Notes: generated by a model not told the origin, from the sequence alone. DNA of 64,000 nt from Thysanoteuthis rhombus (GCA_963457665.1 OY735213.1:48663785-48727784); one strand, 5' to 3'. Numbered from the stretch's first letter, positions 44,795-55,581 are shown. Program-made: numbers and translations.

Positions 44795-45944
44795 GAGATG
44801 ACACCCCGAGTTACCGCCCCGGGTGACACTTACCCCCAGAACGACATTGAATACAGTGGAACCTTTCTTAACGAGAATAATCCGTTCCATAAAACGTCTC
44901 GTCAGATGTAAATTAAGTGAAAAATAAAGCCTGGGGGATTTCAGTAATTCGTTCAAAATAGAAATATCGCCTAGAACCTTGTAAATAACGTATAATGCTA
45001 ATTATTTCCTAAATAATGTATGAATACAAATAAACATGTTAATAATTTGGTGAATGGATAAATGATTTAATTACATTTCACCAAATATCTATCTATTTGA
45101 AAATAGATACTAGATATAAATCTAGATAATTATAAATGAAATCTTGATGATTCTAGATAATTTTATGAAATTCTGTAGTTGTTACTTCTTGCATACTGAA
45201 AATATTTCGTTAGATTTTTTTTGCCTTTTGCTTGGTAAAAATTCATTATGAGAGTTTTATTTTACAATGGTCGATAATCGGTTAAACCTTTTCTTTATTT
45301 GACTTTACTCAGTGCCTAAAACCGTCCCAGTATGCTCCATATGTACGTACAAAATTCACACATGGTTTTCCCTTTCACAAAAGAAAATATTGTAAGGTTT
45401 GCATTTGCTCTCAGCTCGATAATGATCTGATTGCCATAAATTATCTATATAATACTGAAAATCTTATTCACGCAACTAAATTTTGCATGCATACTCAAGA
45501 GACCTTTGGGTTGGTTTTAAAGTAAAATATACGACACAACATGGCCAACTAGTATATTATTTTATTTTAGACATGTCTTAATATCCGATCCATTTGTCAA
45601 GACTATGGACAATATTTCTCAGTGTTTTGTCTTCATCAATGTGGGGAATCGATGAAATATGATCAGTTCGTTTGTTCGAATCCGGTCTAACTTTTTGGAT
45701 GTCGTTATCTTAAAACCGAATCAAGTGGTCACTGATTAAACTTATGCGCTGTAACGAAGAAGAGAAAATAAATATTAAAAATTTCATCACCAACTGAAAG
45801 CAAGTAAATACGTATTGTAAAATCTAATTTCGAAATCTAATCATGTTTCATACAATATTCAGGTGGAGTGTACTTTCTAAAGAAACTAAAAAGCACGCAG
45901 AGAGCACATACTTCTGCTATTACCGCCCTGGGTGATACCTACCC
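44795..45944. other. Intergenic, no gene seen
   Basis: AT-rich, no recognisable element or exon apart from a TGACACTTACCCCCAGAACG segment near 44823 echoed near 45930 (GGGTGATACCTACCCTCAG). Confidence 0.55.
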
Positions 45945-46375
45945 TCAGTAATTGTCCATGGATCTGCATCCAAATTCAATGATTTATTTCGTCGCCTAGT
46001 AACCCACCCTTCCACAGAATTTCATGGAGAACTCTTAGAGGTACCGTATGGACAAACATAAATTTCTGGCGACATTATGTGGTGTAGACGCATAACTGCG
46101 TCATGAAGAGAGGGAATTTTGTAGGGATTCTTCTCCAAATTCAATCACTTCATTATTGTCCTCTTTTCACGAAAATCATGGGACACTTTCAGAGTTACCA
46201 CAAAACATTTGAGAACTTTTGGAGATATCGTTAGGACAGCCAAGACCGGATATACAAATGTATAAAAAGAAAAAGGTATAAAATATCTCAATCTAAAAGA
46301 AATTCCTGGATCCATCCTCAAAATCTAACTGACCTTTCTTTATCCTATTACCCTCCCTTCCAGCAAATTACATTT
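45945..46375. repeat. Interspersed repeat family R6, copies 1-2
   Basis: Motifs GGATCTGCATCCAAATTCAA, CCACCCTTCCACAGAATTTC and ATGGAGAACTCTTAGAG, then a second set near 46135-46370 with ATTCCTGGATCC. Similar sets occur at 47160-47400 and, inverted, at 51240-51425. Confidence 0.6.
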
Positions 46376-46659
46376 AAAACATTCTTGGTAATATACAGAC
46401 TGACAGATGGAAAGCAAGACCGCATAAATTAACTTTTCCGACTTGAAAAGGATTAAAATTGGAATGTAATTTACATATAATTCGGTATTTTTAAAAAAAT
46501 TATATTCAAGTCTTTTGGATTTTTTCAATTTTTTTTTCTCTCTCGCTGATTTATACAGAGAGAACCGTAAACATCTAGGCAACTACATGTCAAGAAGTCT
46601 ACTCGACTGCATGTTCATCTTTTCACCAAAGGGATCACCCTACGAATATTTCAGAAGAA

Positions 46660-46990
46660 AACCGAACGCGGGAACAGGCTGGCTTCAGGACGTGTCAGTT
46701 GACCATTGAAAGTCTCCATTTGACAAATCAACTCAGCGGAATACAAAGTATCCCTCACTGTAGCATTTGTTGACTTCAAAAAGGTCTTCGATTCGATAGA
46801 TCAATTTAATCAAACATCAACCCCCCCCCGTGTATGTCAGAGTTTTGCAATATATCTACCAGCACAAAAGTTCTTTTATCAGACTACATAAAGACTCAAA
46901 GTCCTTTCTTCTCCAAAAAAAAGGAATAATAGTCCAGGGGTCAATACTGATATGTTCACCAATTTGTACCACCTAAGTCAGCCGAACAAT
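46660..46990 (+). pseudogene. RTE-clade LINE reverse transcriptase fragment
   Basis: REQAGFRT near 46669 and, in another frame, SLTVAFVDFKKVFDSID near 46750: the reverse-transcriptase motifs typical of RTE non-LTR retrotransposons. A later IYLPAQK reading parallels the LQHIYQHS of the 50885 fragment. Frameshifts and a C run near 46815 show it is dead. Confidence 0.75.
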
Positions 46991-47159
46991 GTTTGTATTC
47001 CTGCATGTCTCGAGTTTACATTTTGGCATTATAACACTTCTCTTGTAGCTTTATGATGGTTATGACTCTGTTGACAAGCCTACCCCCGTATAAAATTAGG
47101 TAGTACTGAGAGAGCGCATGTCTCTAGCAAGGGAGGTAACCATGCATAGATCAGCCTCA

Positions 47160-47400
47160 AAACTCAATCATTTATACAGATTATCGCTTACCCTCTTACA
47201 AAATTTCATTGATGTTTATTGAGAACCTTTGAGGACCTTGTATAGAAGCGTATACATGAATGTGTGTGTGTTTTTTTAATGGAAAAATATCTCTGAATCG
47301 AAAAAATATCCCTGGATCCAACCCAACGTACAACCAATCCCACCCTCCACCTTTGCCCACCGTTCCACGAAATTTAATTAAAATTCGTTGAGATAAGAAT
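47160..47400. repeat. Interspersed repeat family R6, copies 3-4
   Basis: ACAAAATTTCATTGATGTTT then GAGAACCTTTGAGGACCTTG, and ATCCCTGGATCC then CCACGAAATTTAATTAAAAT, matching the family at 45945-46375. Confidence 0.55.
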
Positions 47401-47599
47401 GCACTTTTGGAACAGGTGCTGGCCTAGTGTTAAACAATCAAAAAAGTCGTCCGTAACTTTAAGAGGAAGAGTCCATTGTGTGATTAATGGAATCTTCGTC
47501 ATTCGCAGTTGTGCGATAGAATGGCTGGAATTTAAGTCATCTGCAGTCGATAGGTTGAACACACACGTCCACATGGATAGAAAGATGCTCACATGAAAG

Positions 47600-48050
47600 G
47601 AACGGACGTGTTAATTCCCCACAAAAAGTGGGCGGGTAAAAAGAGCACATGGTAAAAGTTCACACGGAAAAAGATCTGTCACAGAAAAAACTTGCCCAGA
47701 AAAAAAAACACCCATGTTAGCCCTTATACCTACGAAAATAGAATAGTTTCGTAAACAGAGCTTCTGGTTCCGGATAAATCTGAATTTCTGTTAGGGCAAC
47801 CAAAATTATTTTCCATGTTGACTGTTTTTCCGCGTGGGCTTTTTTCTTGGGCTTATTTAAGACTGTGGGGTTTTTATCTGTGAGTAATTTCTATGGGTGC
47901 CTTTTCCCAAGTTGGCTTTTTTTCTGAAAGGTTTTTTTCCTTGTACGCATTTTATGACTGAGGGCATTTTTTCTGTGAGAAATTTTCGTATGAGCTTTTA
48001 TCAGGTGAACATTTTCCATGGAACCATTCACTTGCTTGTACGCTCACACA
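47600..48050. repeat. Inverted pair of degenerate short-period arrays
   Basis: The left part (about 47615-47715) repeats an A-rich unit of the form CACxxGGAAAAAG at about 16-20 bp spacing. The right part (about 47820-48010) repeats the inverse form, GGGCTTTTTTCTTGGG and GTGGGGTTTTTATCTGTGAG. Together they form a large imperfect hairpin. Confidence 0.55.
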
Positions 48051-48916
48051 TATATGCGTGTGTGTGTGTGTGTGTCTACGAGTATTTCTGTCTTAAATGT
48101 TTATTAACCGGGGGTCATTTGTATTTGTTCATCGTCAGAAAAGTCGAGAGTTTACCACAAAAATGCCAAACGCACCTGCGACAATTTTGTATATCTTTTC
48201 TCGTTTGTCTGTCAAAAGGGCCGCAGTGCAATGTACATTCTGATGTGCATGACGTTTTTTTTTTTGTTTTTTTTTTCTTTCAATTTTACACCCGGGGGGG
48301 GGGGGAGAAGGGTCTGTGTCGTCTGAAAAGTGGAAGACGAGAAGAAATATCTTGGGACGATGTAATTGAATATTTTAAAGGCAAAATACTGGTGAAAGAG
48401 CTGTGTGATTTAGACTAAATAAACAGAGGATAAGAAAAAATGTTTCGGGATTAAATATTCTTTCTTTCTATGACATCGGAACAAAAAAGAAACAAAAAAA
48501 AACAAACAAAACAAACGGGTCTGGTTAGTTAGCCAATAAAAACGTGACCATTGTCTTTTGGAAGCATGCTGTGTTGGGAGTGATCAATAAAAAAAATGGA
48601 ATAAGTGAAGATAAATGAATAAGTTTTTGTTTTTTTTTAGCCTTTTGTTGGATCACGGATGAGTTTTGAATTTTCAAAAAAAAAGAACAACCCAAAAATA
48701 ACGACAACAAAAAAGCAGGCATTAAAAAATAACCAAATTCGCATAAATTTACTTTGTAAATTGAACTCCTCATTAAAATCCCATTTAGTATTTTCTAGAC
48801 ATAATAAATGATGAAAATTTCAGCCCTCTAGATCTATTGGGGTAGCCTGTATCTTGAAAGTTTCGGAGATTGATCGGTAGAAAATGTTCCTTCCTTCACA
48901 ATAAAGACGTTTGTTT
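48051..48916. other. Flank with simple repeats and one unexplained open tail
   Basis: Contains a TG run near 48057, T runs near 48257 and a G run at 48294-48304. After the G run a charged reading (GLCRLKSGRREEISWDDVIE, then YFKGKILVKELCDLD) runs to a stop at 48415-48417 overlapping AATAAA. It could be a 3' exon, but the acceptor context is poor. Confidence 0.3.
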
Positions 48917-49036
48917 ATTACGGTCAGAGCATGTTGTATACAGCAGTTCTCGTACGATCACCTGAGTTAAGCGATATCCAACATGGTCATTACTTAGATG
49001 GGTGACTGCTAGGTAATATCAGAAAGGGTCTACAAC
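48917..49036 (+). pseudogene. 5S rRNA-derived sequence (decayed full-length copy)
   Basis: About 120 bp, the length of 5S rRNA, aligning end to end by eye with animal 5S: TACGGTCAGAGCATGTTG at the 5' part, CAGTTCTCGTACGATCACC, GAGTTAAGCG (box A region), ACTTAGATGGGTGACTGC (intermediate element and box C region) and a 3' GTCTACAAC matching the closing stem. Many substitutions, so not a working gene. It runs straight into an RTE LINE 3' end. Confidence 0.8.
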
Positions 49037-49440
49037 TAATGCATACCCCCGATAACCCCCTATAGAGCCGAAACATGAACCCTACATGTTACATTCACGT
49101 GAGAGAACAATGCTCATCATAAAACAGCACATCATATTAGAGAAAAAAACAGTAGTCCAGGATATCATAGAAGCAAAAAACTGAAATGGCAATGGGTTAG
49201 TCATATTGCAAGAATGTCAGACAACCGATGGACATCATGACTCACAACGTAGATCCCAAGAGATCATATCCGAAATTTTGACCCGCTAAATATAAGATGG
49301 CATGACAAACTAGAGAAGTTCAGAAAGTATTGGTTCCGCAACGCCCATGATAGAGAGGTTTGGCAAATCCTGGAGGAAGTCTATGTCCAACGATGGACGC
49401 TAAAGGGCTGATGAAGACGATCAGTAAGTAATAAGATTTT
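49037..49440 (+). pseudogene. RTE-clade LINE ORF2 C-terminal fragment, copy 1
   Basis: Broken frames read RMSDNRW then IRWHDKLEKFRKYWFRNAHD and REVWQILEEVYVQRWTLKG, the conserved C-terminus of RTE-type ORF2 (GRPKxRW, DRxVW, VYVQQWT). It ends in TGATGA-rich sequence like the other copies. Directly follows the 5S-like segment. Confidence 0.75.
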
Positions 49441-50209
49441 TCTGTGGCTGTCTCAGCCGACGCACTGGTGAGCAATTAACCGAACATTTTGCCAAGATGG
49501 GACCAGACTCGGCACCCAGTCCCTTTTCTCACGTACATGCCTCTCTAAATTTTATCATGGACTAGAATCACCCTATACAAAGCTCAGGGGCCGTTCTAAG
49601 TAAAGGGTTAAAATAATTTCAGACTCGCAAGATATTTATTGACCCCCAGATTAAAAAAGATGGATATTACATCCCGCAGGGAAGTTTTGATCCACAAAAC
49701 TGCAGTTCAGCGAATGAAACTATTTGAGTGGAAATTGCATCGGGGGATATATGATAGTGTGCTCTCTTAGAAACCGCCATGCTCGTATTAAGTGGCAGTG
49801 ATCAATTTATTTCAAGTAATGTGATCTCTAAGGGACATCTGTTATTTTTCTCCCGGTGATATAAGCTTTGCAAAATCTATAGTCAGTATCAGTATTTTCG
49901 AAAAAAAACTTTTCTTTCCTGTCTCCCACCTTCCAATCCTCTTCCTTCAACAAATCTTGTTTCGTAAATACTGAATCTATGGATATATTGTGAGGACAAA
50001 CAGACAAACGGCCTGACAGGTAGGCAGTCCAAGTAGTTGATACCGTCTTACTCATTTGAACTCTAGTAGAGTAAGTTTGATATACATGACTAAATGAAAA
50101 GCATTTTTACGTGACAAATCAAGGTAACTGTAAAACTTTGTAGTTGTTAGTTTCTTATTTATGTCCTGCACAATCTGTGTAAGTCGATATTTGCTATGCT
50201 TATCCTATT
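49441..50209. other. Intergenic, no gene seen
   Basis: No exon recognised; a minus-strand open frame at 49828-50055 has no domain. Confidence 0.5.
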
Positions 50210-50720
50210 CTGGCACAAGGTCAATCTAACAGAGCATCCACTTGGGATTGAATTGATTTAAGACCACTGCATCTACCTAGGACAACGAATCGCCATGAAA
50301 TCCCATTAGTCCAATGCAACCTCTCGATAGTCACCTATGGAGCTGAAACATGGAACCTAACCAAGAGGCTGACCACCAAACTGGGAACCACGCAACGTGC
50401 ACCGGAAAGAACAACGCTCAACATTACATAAAGAGATCACAAGATAACACAGTACACTAATAAAATTTTTAAAAACTAACAAAGTAATCTAAAACGGCAA
50501 TGGGCTGGTCACGGTGAAATAATGTCAACCAACCGCTTGACATCGCATCTCACAATATTGATTCTCAGAGACCGTATGCGAAACTGTGATGCGCGAAAAA
50601 TAAGATGGCCTGCCAAACTTGATGAGTTCAGAAAGTATTTGCTCTGCAACGCCTATGATAAAGAGGTCTGTCGAATCTTGGGGCAGGATGCTAAAAAGAG
50701 AATGATGATGATATCATATC
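50210..50720 (+). pseudogene. RTE-clade LINE ORF2 C-terminal fragment, copy 2
   Basis: Reads VTYGAETWNLTKRLTTKLGT, RDHKIT and, further on, NRLTSHLTILILRDRMRN then IRWPAKLDEFRKYLLCNAYD. Same protein region as copies 1 and 3, with stops and frameshifts. The 3' end is an ATGATGATG tract near 50703. Confidence 0.8.
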
Positions 50721-50884
50721 TAGAATATCCCAAGAGGGAATCTGGAATTGGAGCCTCAGCTACCGACGACATCCAATGCGTGGCATCTAGAAATATTCTA
50801 CGAATATGATGAAGTATTGTAAACCTTAACTGTTTTGGTATTATTTACCTTAATAAACTCAAAGAGAAAAAAGCTTAATATACA

Positions 50885-51140
50885 ATGCCAATGCCCATAG
50901 CATTTGTTCACTTCAAGGCCTTCGTCTCAGTGGAAATTCCCGAAGTTGTGAACCCAATCAAACTTCAAAGCTTAGACCTTCTGCATGTCAGATTTTTGCA
51001 ACATATCTACCAGCACAGTAATTTCGTTATCAGACTACATAAAAACAAAGTTCTTCCTAAAGAAGGAGTAAGACAAGGTAACACCAGCTCGTTTGAACTC
51101 TTTTCCCAATGACTCATGAAACCCTAGCGCTGATCCTGCT
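50885..51140 (+). pseudogene. RTE-clade LINE reverse transcriptase fragment 2
   Basis: One open frame reads IAFVHFKAFVSVEIPEVVNP, VRFLQHIYQHSN and KEGVRQGNTSS: the motif A-like FVDFxKAFDSVE region (its key Asp changed to His) and the GVRQGDT(S)S motif of RTE reverse transcriptases. Truncated at both ends. Confidence 0.8.
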
Positions 51141-51239
51141 CAATGTAGCTATCATTTTAGGTTTATAAGATATCGAGAAATCATTCCTTTCTTTTACAAC
51201 GTCAACGGAAATCGGAAGAAGGACAGGAGTTCAACCTTG

Positions 51240-51425
51240 CCTGTCTGTCTGTCCATGTCTGTCTGTCTGTCCATGTCTGTCTCTCCACACAACATCCCCA
51301 TAAGTTCAGTATTAATTTTCATCAATTTTCTAGAAGGGTGTGTCATGGGTTACGGAAGAACTGATTAAATTTTGGGACGAGATCCAGGAATTTATTTTCT
51401 GATGAGAGATATTTTTTTTATCATT
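51240..51425 (-). repeat. Interspersed repeat family R6, inverted copy with CTGT tract
   Basis: A CTGT-rich microsatellite at 51240-51283, then the inverse of the R6 motifs (GATCCAGGAATTTATTTTC; TCTAGAAGGGTG). Orientation is opposite to the copies at 45945-47400. Confidence 0.55.
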
Positions 51426-51434
51426 ATTCTGCAG

Positions 51435-51491
51435 GAAAAGAGGTTGAACACGGACCTGTAATGAAAAAGCTAGATTTGGATTTAAAGGAAA
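51435..51491 (+). CDS. Orphan exon-like segment (19 codons), unassigned
   Basis: Preceded by TATTCTGCAG after a T-rich tract and followed by a consensus donor GTAAGA. Open in one frame as KEVEHGPVMKKLDLDLKE with phase 1 at both ends. No recognised family and no partner exon found; it lies 10 bp from a repeat. Could be chance. Confidence 0.2.
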
Positions 51492-51744
51492 GTAAGACAA
51501 ATTTGTGTAATCAGAGTTATCCCGCTTATTTTTTTTTTTGTTTTTTTTTTCATTTTTCAGTTTGATTCCGTTTTTAGTTGGTGTACGGAATTAATAGAGG
51601 TATGCACTCTCCGATTGCTTTGTAGTTCCCTAAAGATTAGATTTTAAACAAAGGACAATACTTAATCAAATGATGCATACATGTAATGCAATGTTTGAGA
51701 TACACTCAAGTACTTTCTAAAAATGATTTATTATTGTATATTAC

Positions 51745-51873
51745 CTCCGCATACCATTCTACAATGAACAGTGTCGAAGCCGTAGCAGTGACACTCGTGG
51801 CATCGATCAGGGGTCAAGTAGGAGTGACCATAGGCCACTCGAATTCCGTTCACATAGCAAGCGTCAGACTCGG
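51745..51873 (-). CDS. Candidate exon encoding a VWC-like cysteine-rich module
   Basis: On the minus strand an acceptor (TATTTTCAG) precedes 51873 and a donor (GTAATA) follows 51745. The 129-bp exon has phase 1 at both ends, usual for extracellular modules, and is open: ESDACYVNGIRVAYGHSYLT then PDRCHECHCYGFDTVHCRMV and CGG. The six cysteines are spaced C-x17-C-x2-C-x-C-x8-C-x3-C, the CxxCxC...CxxxC pattern of von Willebrand factor type C domains. Such modules are in secreted or cell-surface proteins, often binding TGF-beta ligands. It joins in phase to the candidate exon at 55582-55629. The rest of the gene was not found. Confidence 0.65.
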
Positions 51874-51879
51874 CTGAAA

Positions 51880-53321
51880 ATAGAGAAAAAAATCATTGAC
51901 TTTGAACAAAAGACAAGGTTGAAGTAAGAATGAGATCCACAGGGTCTGCAAAGGTATTCCTGGGGGTCTGCTGGCTGACCTTTCAAAAGCCTGGGGACCG
52001 AGAACTTGTGAAGTAGGCAGACCTTTCCAAAGCCTAAGGTCTACAAAAAATTGATTTAAATAAACGGGGGACTGGTAATGAAAAAGTTGGAAACCACTGA
52101 TTTAGAGTGATTGGATGAGACCTGCCACGTTTACGAGGTTAGAAGCAGATAAAAAAAAACGTTGAGATTTGAGGACCCCGGTGGGAGTTCTTGGCCCCAT
52201 GGGGGACTCCAAATAACATTTTACTAACGTGCAACTAATAAGTTGAACTTCAATCAAAAACAATCAGAATGTCTGGCAAGATATATGAGTTTATAATTAG
52301 GAACAGATATGGTATTGGTTCGCAAACGATAAACTAACGAACAATATAATCACGAAGACAGATGATTAGAAAGTAAAACCTGTTCACACATTGTCATTGC
52401 TTTATCGACTGCTTCTCCGAGGAAGAAGTGTAATCTGAAATCTGAGTAACTCCAGCTGGGGGTGAAACCATCATAGTGTTTTATGATTCGTCAACCCTGC
52501 ATTTCATTGCAGCCCTTCACGACACTCCAGCATTTCTAGAGTGTATGTAGAGGTGTGCTGTACGGGGCACTGCGGAAAACATTGGGAACTGGTAAATTCA
52601 TTTTCTTGAATTACCTTCTCCAAAACCACATGAACGGTTTCATTGTCACAAACAATGAGTATCAAAAATATTTTCGCTCTAGTTTGACCGTCAAAAATCA
52701 CTGTATAAAAAAGACCCAGTCCCCAAAACAAAAATAACCCAAAACCTGAAAAAGATGCTAAAGATGATCGAATATGGCCAACATGTTTCAGCACGCCTGC
52801 GACAATTTAGCGCTTCTTCGCACTGTCAGAACAAGAAACCTGCTAAATTCAGCGCGAAAAGCGCTGAATTTGCAACGCCGCTTCTCAACCATTTACATTT
52901 GTGCTTGGCATATGATTTACTTTGCTTCTCCAAGTACACCAGACTGGTTTGATTGATTACAACCCCTAAGTGGTCAACAAGGGAAAGAACTCTCAAAGCA
53001 AAAACAAAGGGAGATAAATGATCACTTTAAAAAACGGGTGGGGGCTTACTTTCTATGAATTTAAAAAATAATGAAAGAAAAATCGGAGATATCATTCACT
53101 TTAGATAATTGTTCACTATAAATAAATATCTCCATTTCTTTGTTGTTTGAAATGATTTTTTTTGGTAATCGCAGCTTTTTCTTGGGTGAATTTTTCTATC
53201 TGAAATATACCAACCGATTTTTTATTTCATTTTTCGTGGAGTGAAAGAAGTGATCTTATTTGTTATTTGATAAAATCTCAGCTTCCGATTATGTTTATAT
53301 TTCTGCTCCAAGACGAAGTAA
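51880..53321. other. Repeat debris; intron of the minus-strand candidate gene
   Basis: Holds a hAT-like repeat on the minus strand ending at 52100 (AAAAGTTGGAAACCACTG read on plus) and a TTTAGCG-type R5 segment at about 52785-52890. No exon recognised. Confidence 0.5.
51935..52100 (-). repeat. hAT-like non-autonomous repeat
   Basis: Read on the minus strand it begins TCAGTGGTTTCCAACTTTTT, the same type of terminus as at 27012 and near 38752, followed by GGTCCxC-rich sequence typical of these elements. Confidence 0.45.
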
Positions 53322-53519
53322 CCTTCAATCAGCATCTTGTTCCTTTCTGAGATCTTCCCCGCGAACGTAAGGACAATGGGTCGCCTGCCCCTCGCGGTTA
53401 ATGCCATTAACGACCGCACATTAACCGAATCGCATGATTTTATCGTTCAGTGCAGTGATTCCCATAATATTATTTCCCGAGGAGTCGCGGTCAGCTCCGT
53501 GGAGCACTGCAGGACATTT
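53322..53519 (+). CDS. Candidate exon or fragment resembling the start of an ANF-receptor-type domain
   Basis: A GC-richer open segment between AT-rich flanks. It reads MGRLPLAVNAINDRTLTESH then DFIVQCSDSHNIISRGVAVS and SVEHC. The order LPLAVxxIN, short turn, hydrophobic strand, DS and a repeated small/hydrophobic helix resembles the first strand-helix-strand of periplasmic-binding-like receptor domains (guanylate cyclase and other ANF-receptor proteins). Borders are unclear: no good GT donor follows before the stop at 53520, so it may be a pseudogene piece. Lies within the apparent intron of the minus-strand candidate gene. Confidence 0.3.
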
Positions 53520-53924
53520 TAAAAATTTTAATAATGCTGGTAATTCAATAATTAAAAATCAAAAAGTTCAATCAAATAAAGTAACCTCTTAAAGGCGTCG
53601 TACATATAAAAAAGCTGTTTTTTTTTTTTTTAATAAAACATTAATAAGCATTGTGAGATGCTATGATACAACAGAATCAGAGGCGGGAACCGCATGAATG
53701 TAAATCCAATTGGTCAGTATTTTCTGACTCGGGATCGTGAAAAATCTTTATACTCTATAAGAGCACCAAGATTCCGAAAAGCTGGCTTAGTGAACTCATG
53801 GCGACAGGCTCTGAGACGACTTTCTTAATGGTATACCACTCTCCTTCCAATTGTCTTATGAATAGTATTACTTAACAAGTGTATTTGCTCTACAGCAGCA
53901 AGTTTCTCTTTCAATTACGTCAGA

Positions 53925-54495
53925 ATTCCGTGGTGAGAGTCAACTTTCTTGAATTGACTCCCTCCCAGTGGCTTGCAAGTTTCAACATCATCTTCGTATC
54001 CAACCATAGGCTGTCTACGCCGCTAAGCCGTTAGCCATAGCTGCCGCTTCTCAGTCTCCATTCTCGTCTGCAGAGTGAGCATGCTCCCTTTAACTGAAAT
54101 ACCATCAGAGCAGTTGTACTTGTCTCCTTCAACACCTTCCTTGAGTTCGCTCTCTGATCTTCCGATATCAACCGACACGATAAAGATAATTTGGAGAACA
54201 CGCGTAACCCCTTCTCAACATGTTCGTTAAACATGGCGTGTTGAAAGTGTTAAAAGAGGCGACTACAACTGTTCCGCTGGTATTCGTGTTGAAAGAAGGG
54301 TGCTTGCAGCTGTTGAGAATGGAAAGTAGCAGCGTAGACAGCCGATGGTTAGATACGAAAATGGTGAAACTAGTAAGCCGCGAGTGAGTGAGAGAGAGAA
54401 AGATGGAAGAGAGAGAGAGAGAGACAGAGACAGAGAGAGAGAGACAGAGAGAAAGAGAAAGCCGATTCAAGAAAGTTGAATCTCACCACGTGGAG
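53925..54495. repeat. Long foldback element with GA microsatellite in one arm
   Basis: The ends are inverse: CCGTGGTGAGAGTCAACTTT near 53928 and AAGTTGAATCTCACCACGTG near 54472. Next layer: AACCATAGGCTGTCTACGCC near 54003 against GCGTAGACAGCCGATGGTTA near 54331. Inner layer: CATCAGAGCAGTTGTACTTG against GACTACAACTGTTCCGCTGG. The right arm is expanded by a GA-rich tract (54386-54463). Confidence 0.75.
54386..54463. repeat. (GA)n-rich microsatellite
   Basis: Imperfect GAGAGA with CAGAGA variants, inside the right arm of the foldback element. Confidence 0.9.
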
Positions 54496-54529
54496 CAAAT
54501 TTTGTTCAACAAACGTGTTTAGGACAAGG

Positions 54530-55140
54530 ACTCAACGATCGAAATCGAAAAACGTTGAGCTGAAAAAAGTAGACCACTACATCTACCTGGGACAACGAAT
54601 CTCCGCGAAATCCCTGAAAGGTGAAGAATCACGCTAGGCTTGCAAGCTTTCGGTAGAGCAAACTCAACTTTTCAAGTACTAGGAAAAAACCCACTAATCC
54701 CCCAAAATTAGGATCTGCAACCAATCCATCCTCCTAAGAGTCACCCTATGGAGCTGAAACATCGAACTGAACCAAAAGATTGATCCTCAAACTGAGAACA
54801 ATGCAACATGCACCGGCGAGAATCATGCTCAACATCACATGGAGAGATCACAAGACAGTACAGTACATTAAAGAATAGACAAGAGTCCGAGATATTATAG
54901 AAACCGTGATAAACCCAAATAGCAATGGGCTGGGCATATTGCAAGAATGTCAGACAACAGCTGGACCTCACAACGTGGATCCCCAGAGATCATATGCAAA
55001 ATTGTAGCTGAGAGAAAGTAATATGGTGTGATAAGCTAGACAAATTCAGAAAGTACTCACTAGGCAACGCCCATGATAGAGAGCTCTTGCAAATCTTGGG
55101 GAAGATCTATGTCTGATGATGATGATGATGTAACACTTCA
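54530..55140 (+). pseudogene. RTE-clade LINE ORF2 C-terminal fragment, copy 3
   Basis: The longest of the three. SKNVELKKVDHYIYLGQRIS then AKSLKGEESR, followed after frameshifts by sequence equivalent to TYGAETW, TTWIPRDH, DKLDKFRKYS and GNAHDREL. The YLGQRIS motif is characteristic of RTE-type endonuclease/reverse-transcriptase proteins. Ends in TGATGATGATGATG near 55120, the short 3' repeat expected of RTE elements. Confidence 0.85.
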
Positions 55141-55377
55141 ACCAACGAACTTTGATATGACCGAGAATGGGCCCTATTTGATGATTCAATAAGTAGGACC
55201 CCAAAGTCCACGGAAGAAACAAAAACGAGTCGGCGAAAGTAAGGGATCCACAAGATCAGGGGTGGAAAAGAGAAGAGGGGCAGAGACCACCTGAGAGAAA
55301 CCCCGAATGAAAATGGGAGCGAGTCGGTGGGAAGTCTCTCGTAGTTAGAGAGACATTGAGTTGGCAGTCTGACGAGC

Positions 55378-55378
<1 letters not shown>

Positions 55379-55424
<46 letters not shown>

Positions 55425-55425
55425 A
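55379..55425. repeat. (GA)n microsatellite with G run
   Basis: Pure GA run followed by GGGGGGGG. Confidence 0.95.
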
Positions 55426-55581
55426 GGGTCACATACCGGTGTAACTCTACCATTATTCTGATTCTAATCCCATAAAACTAAGAAAGTTCTTTCTTTTAGG
55501 AACAATACGACTTTATTAGATACGCTTTGATTTATTTGTCAACGCAAAAAAAAAAAAAAAAATTTCGAACAAAATACTCAC

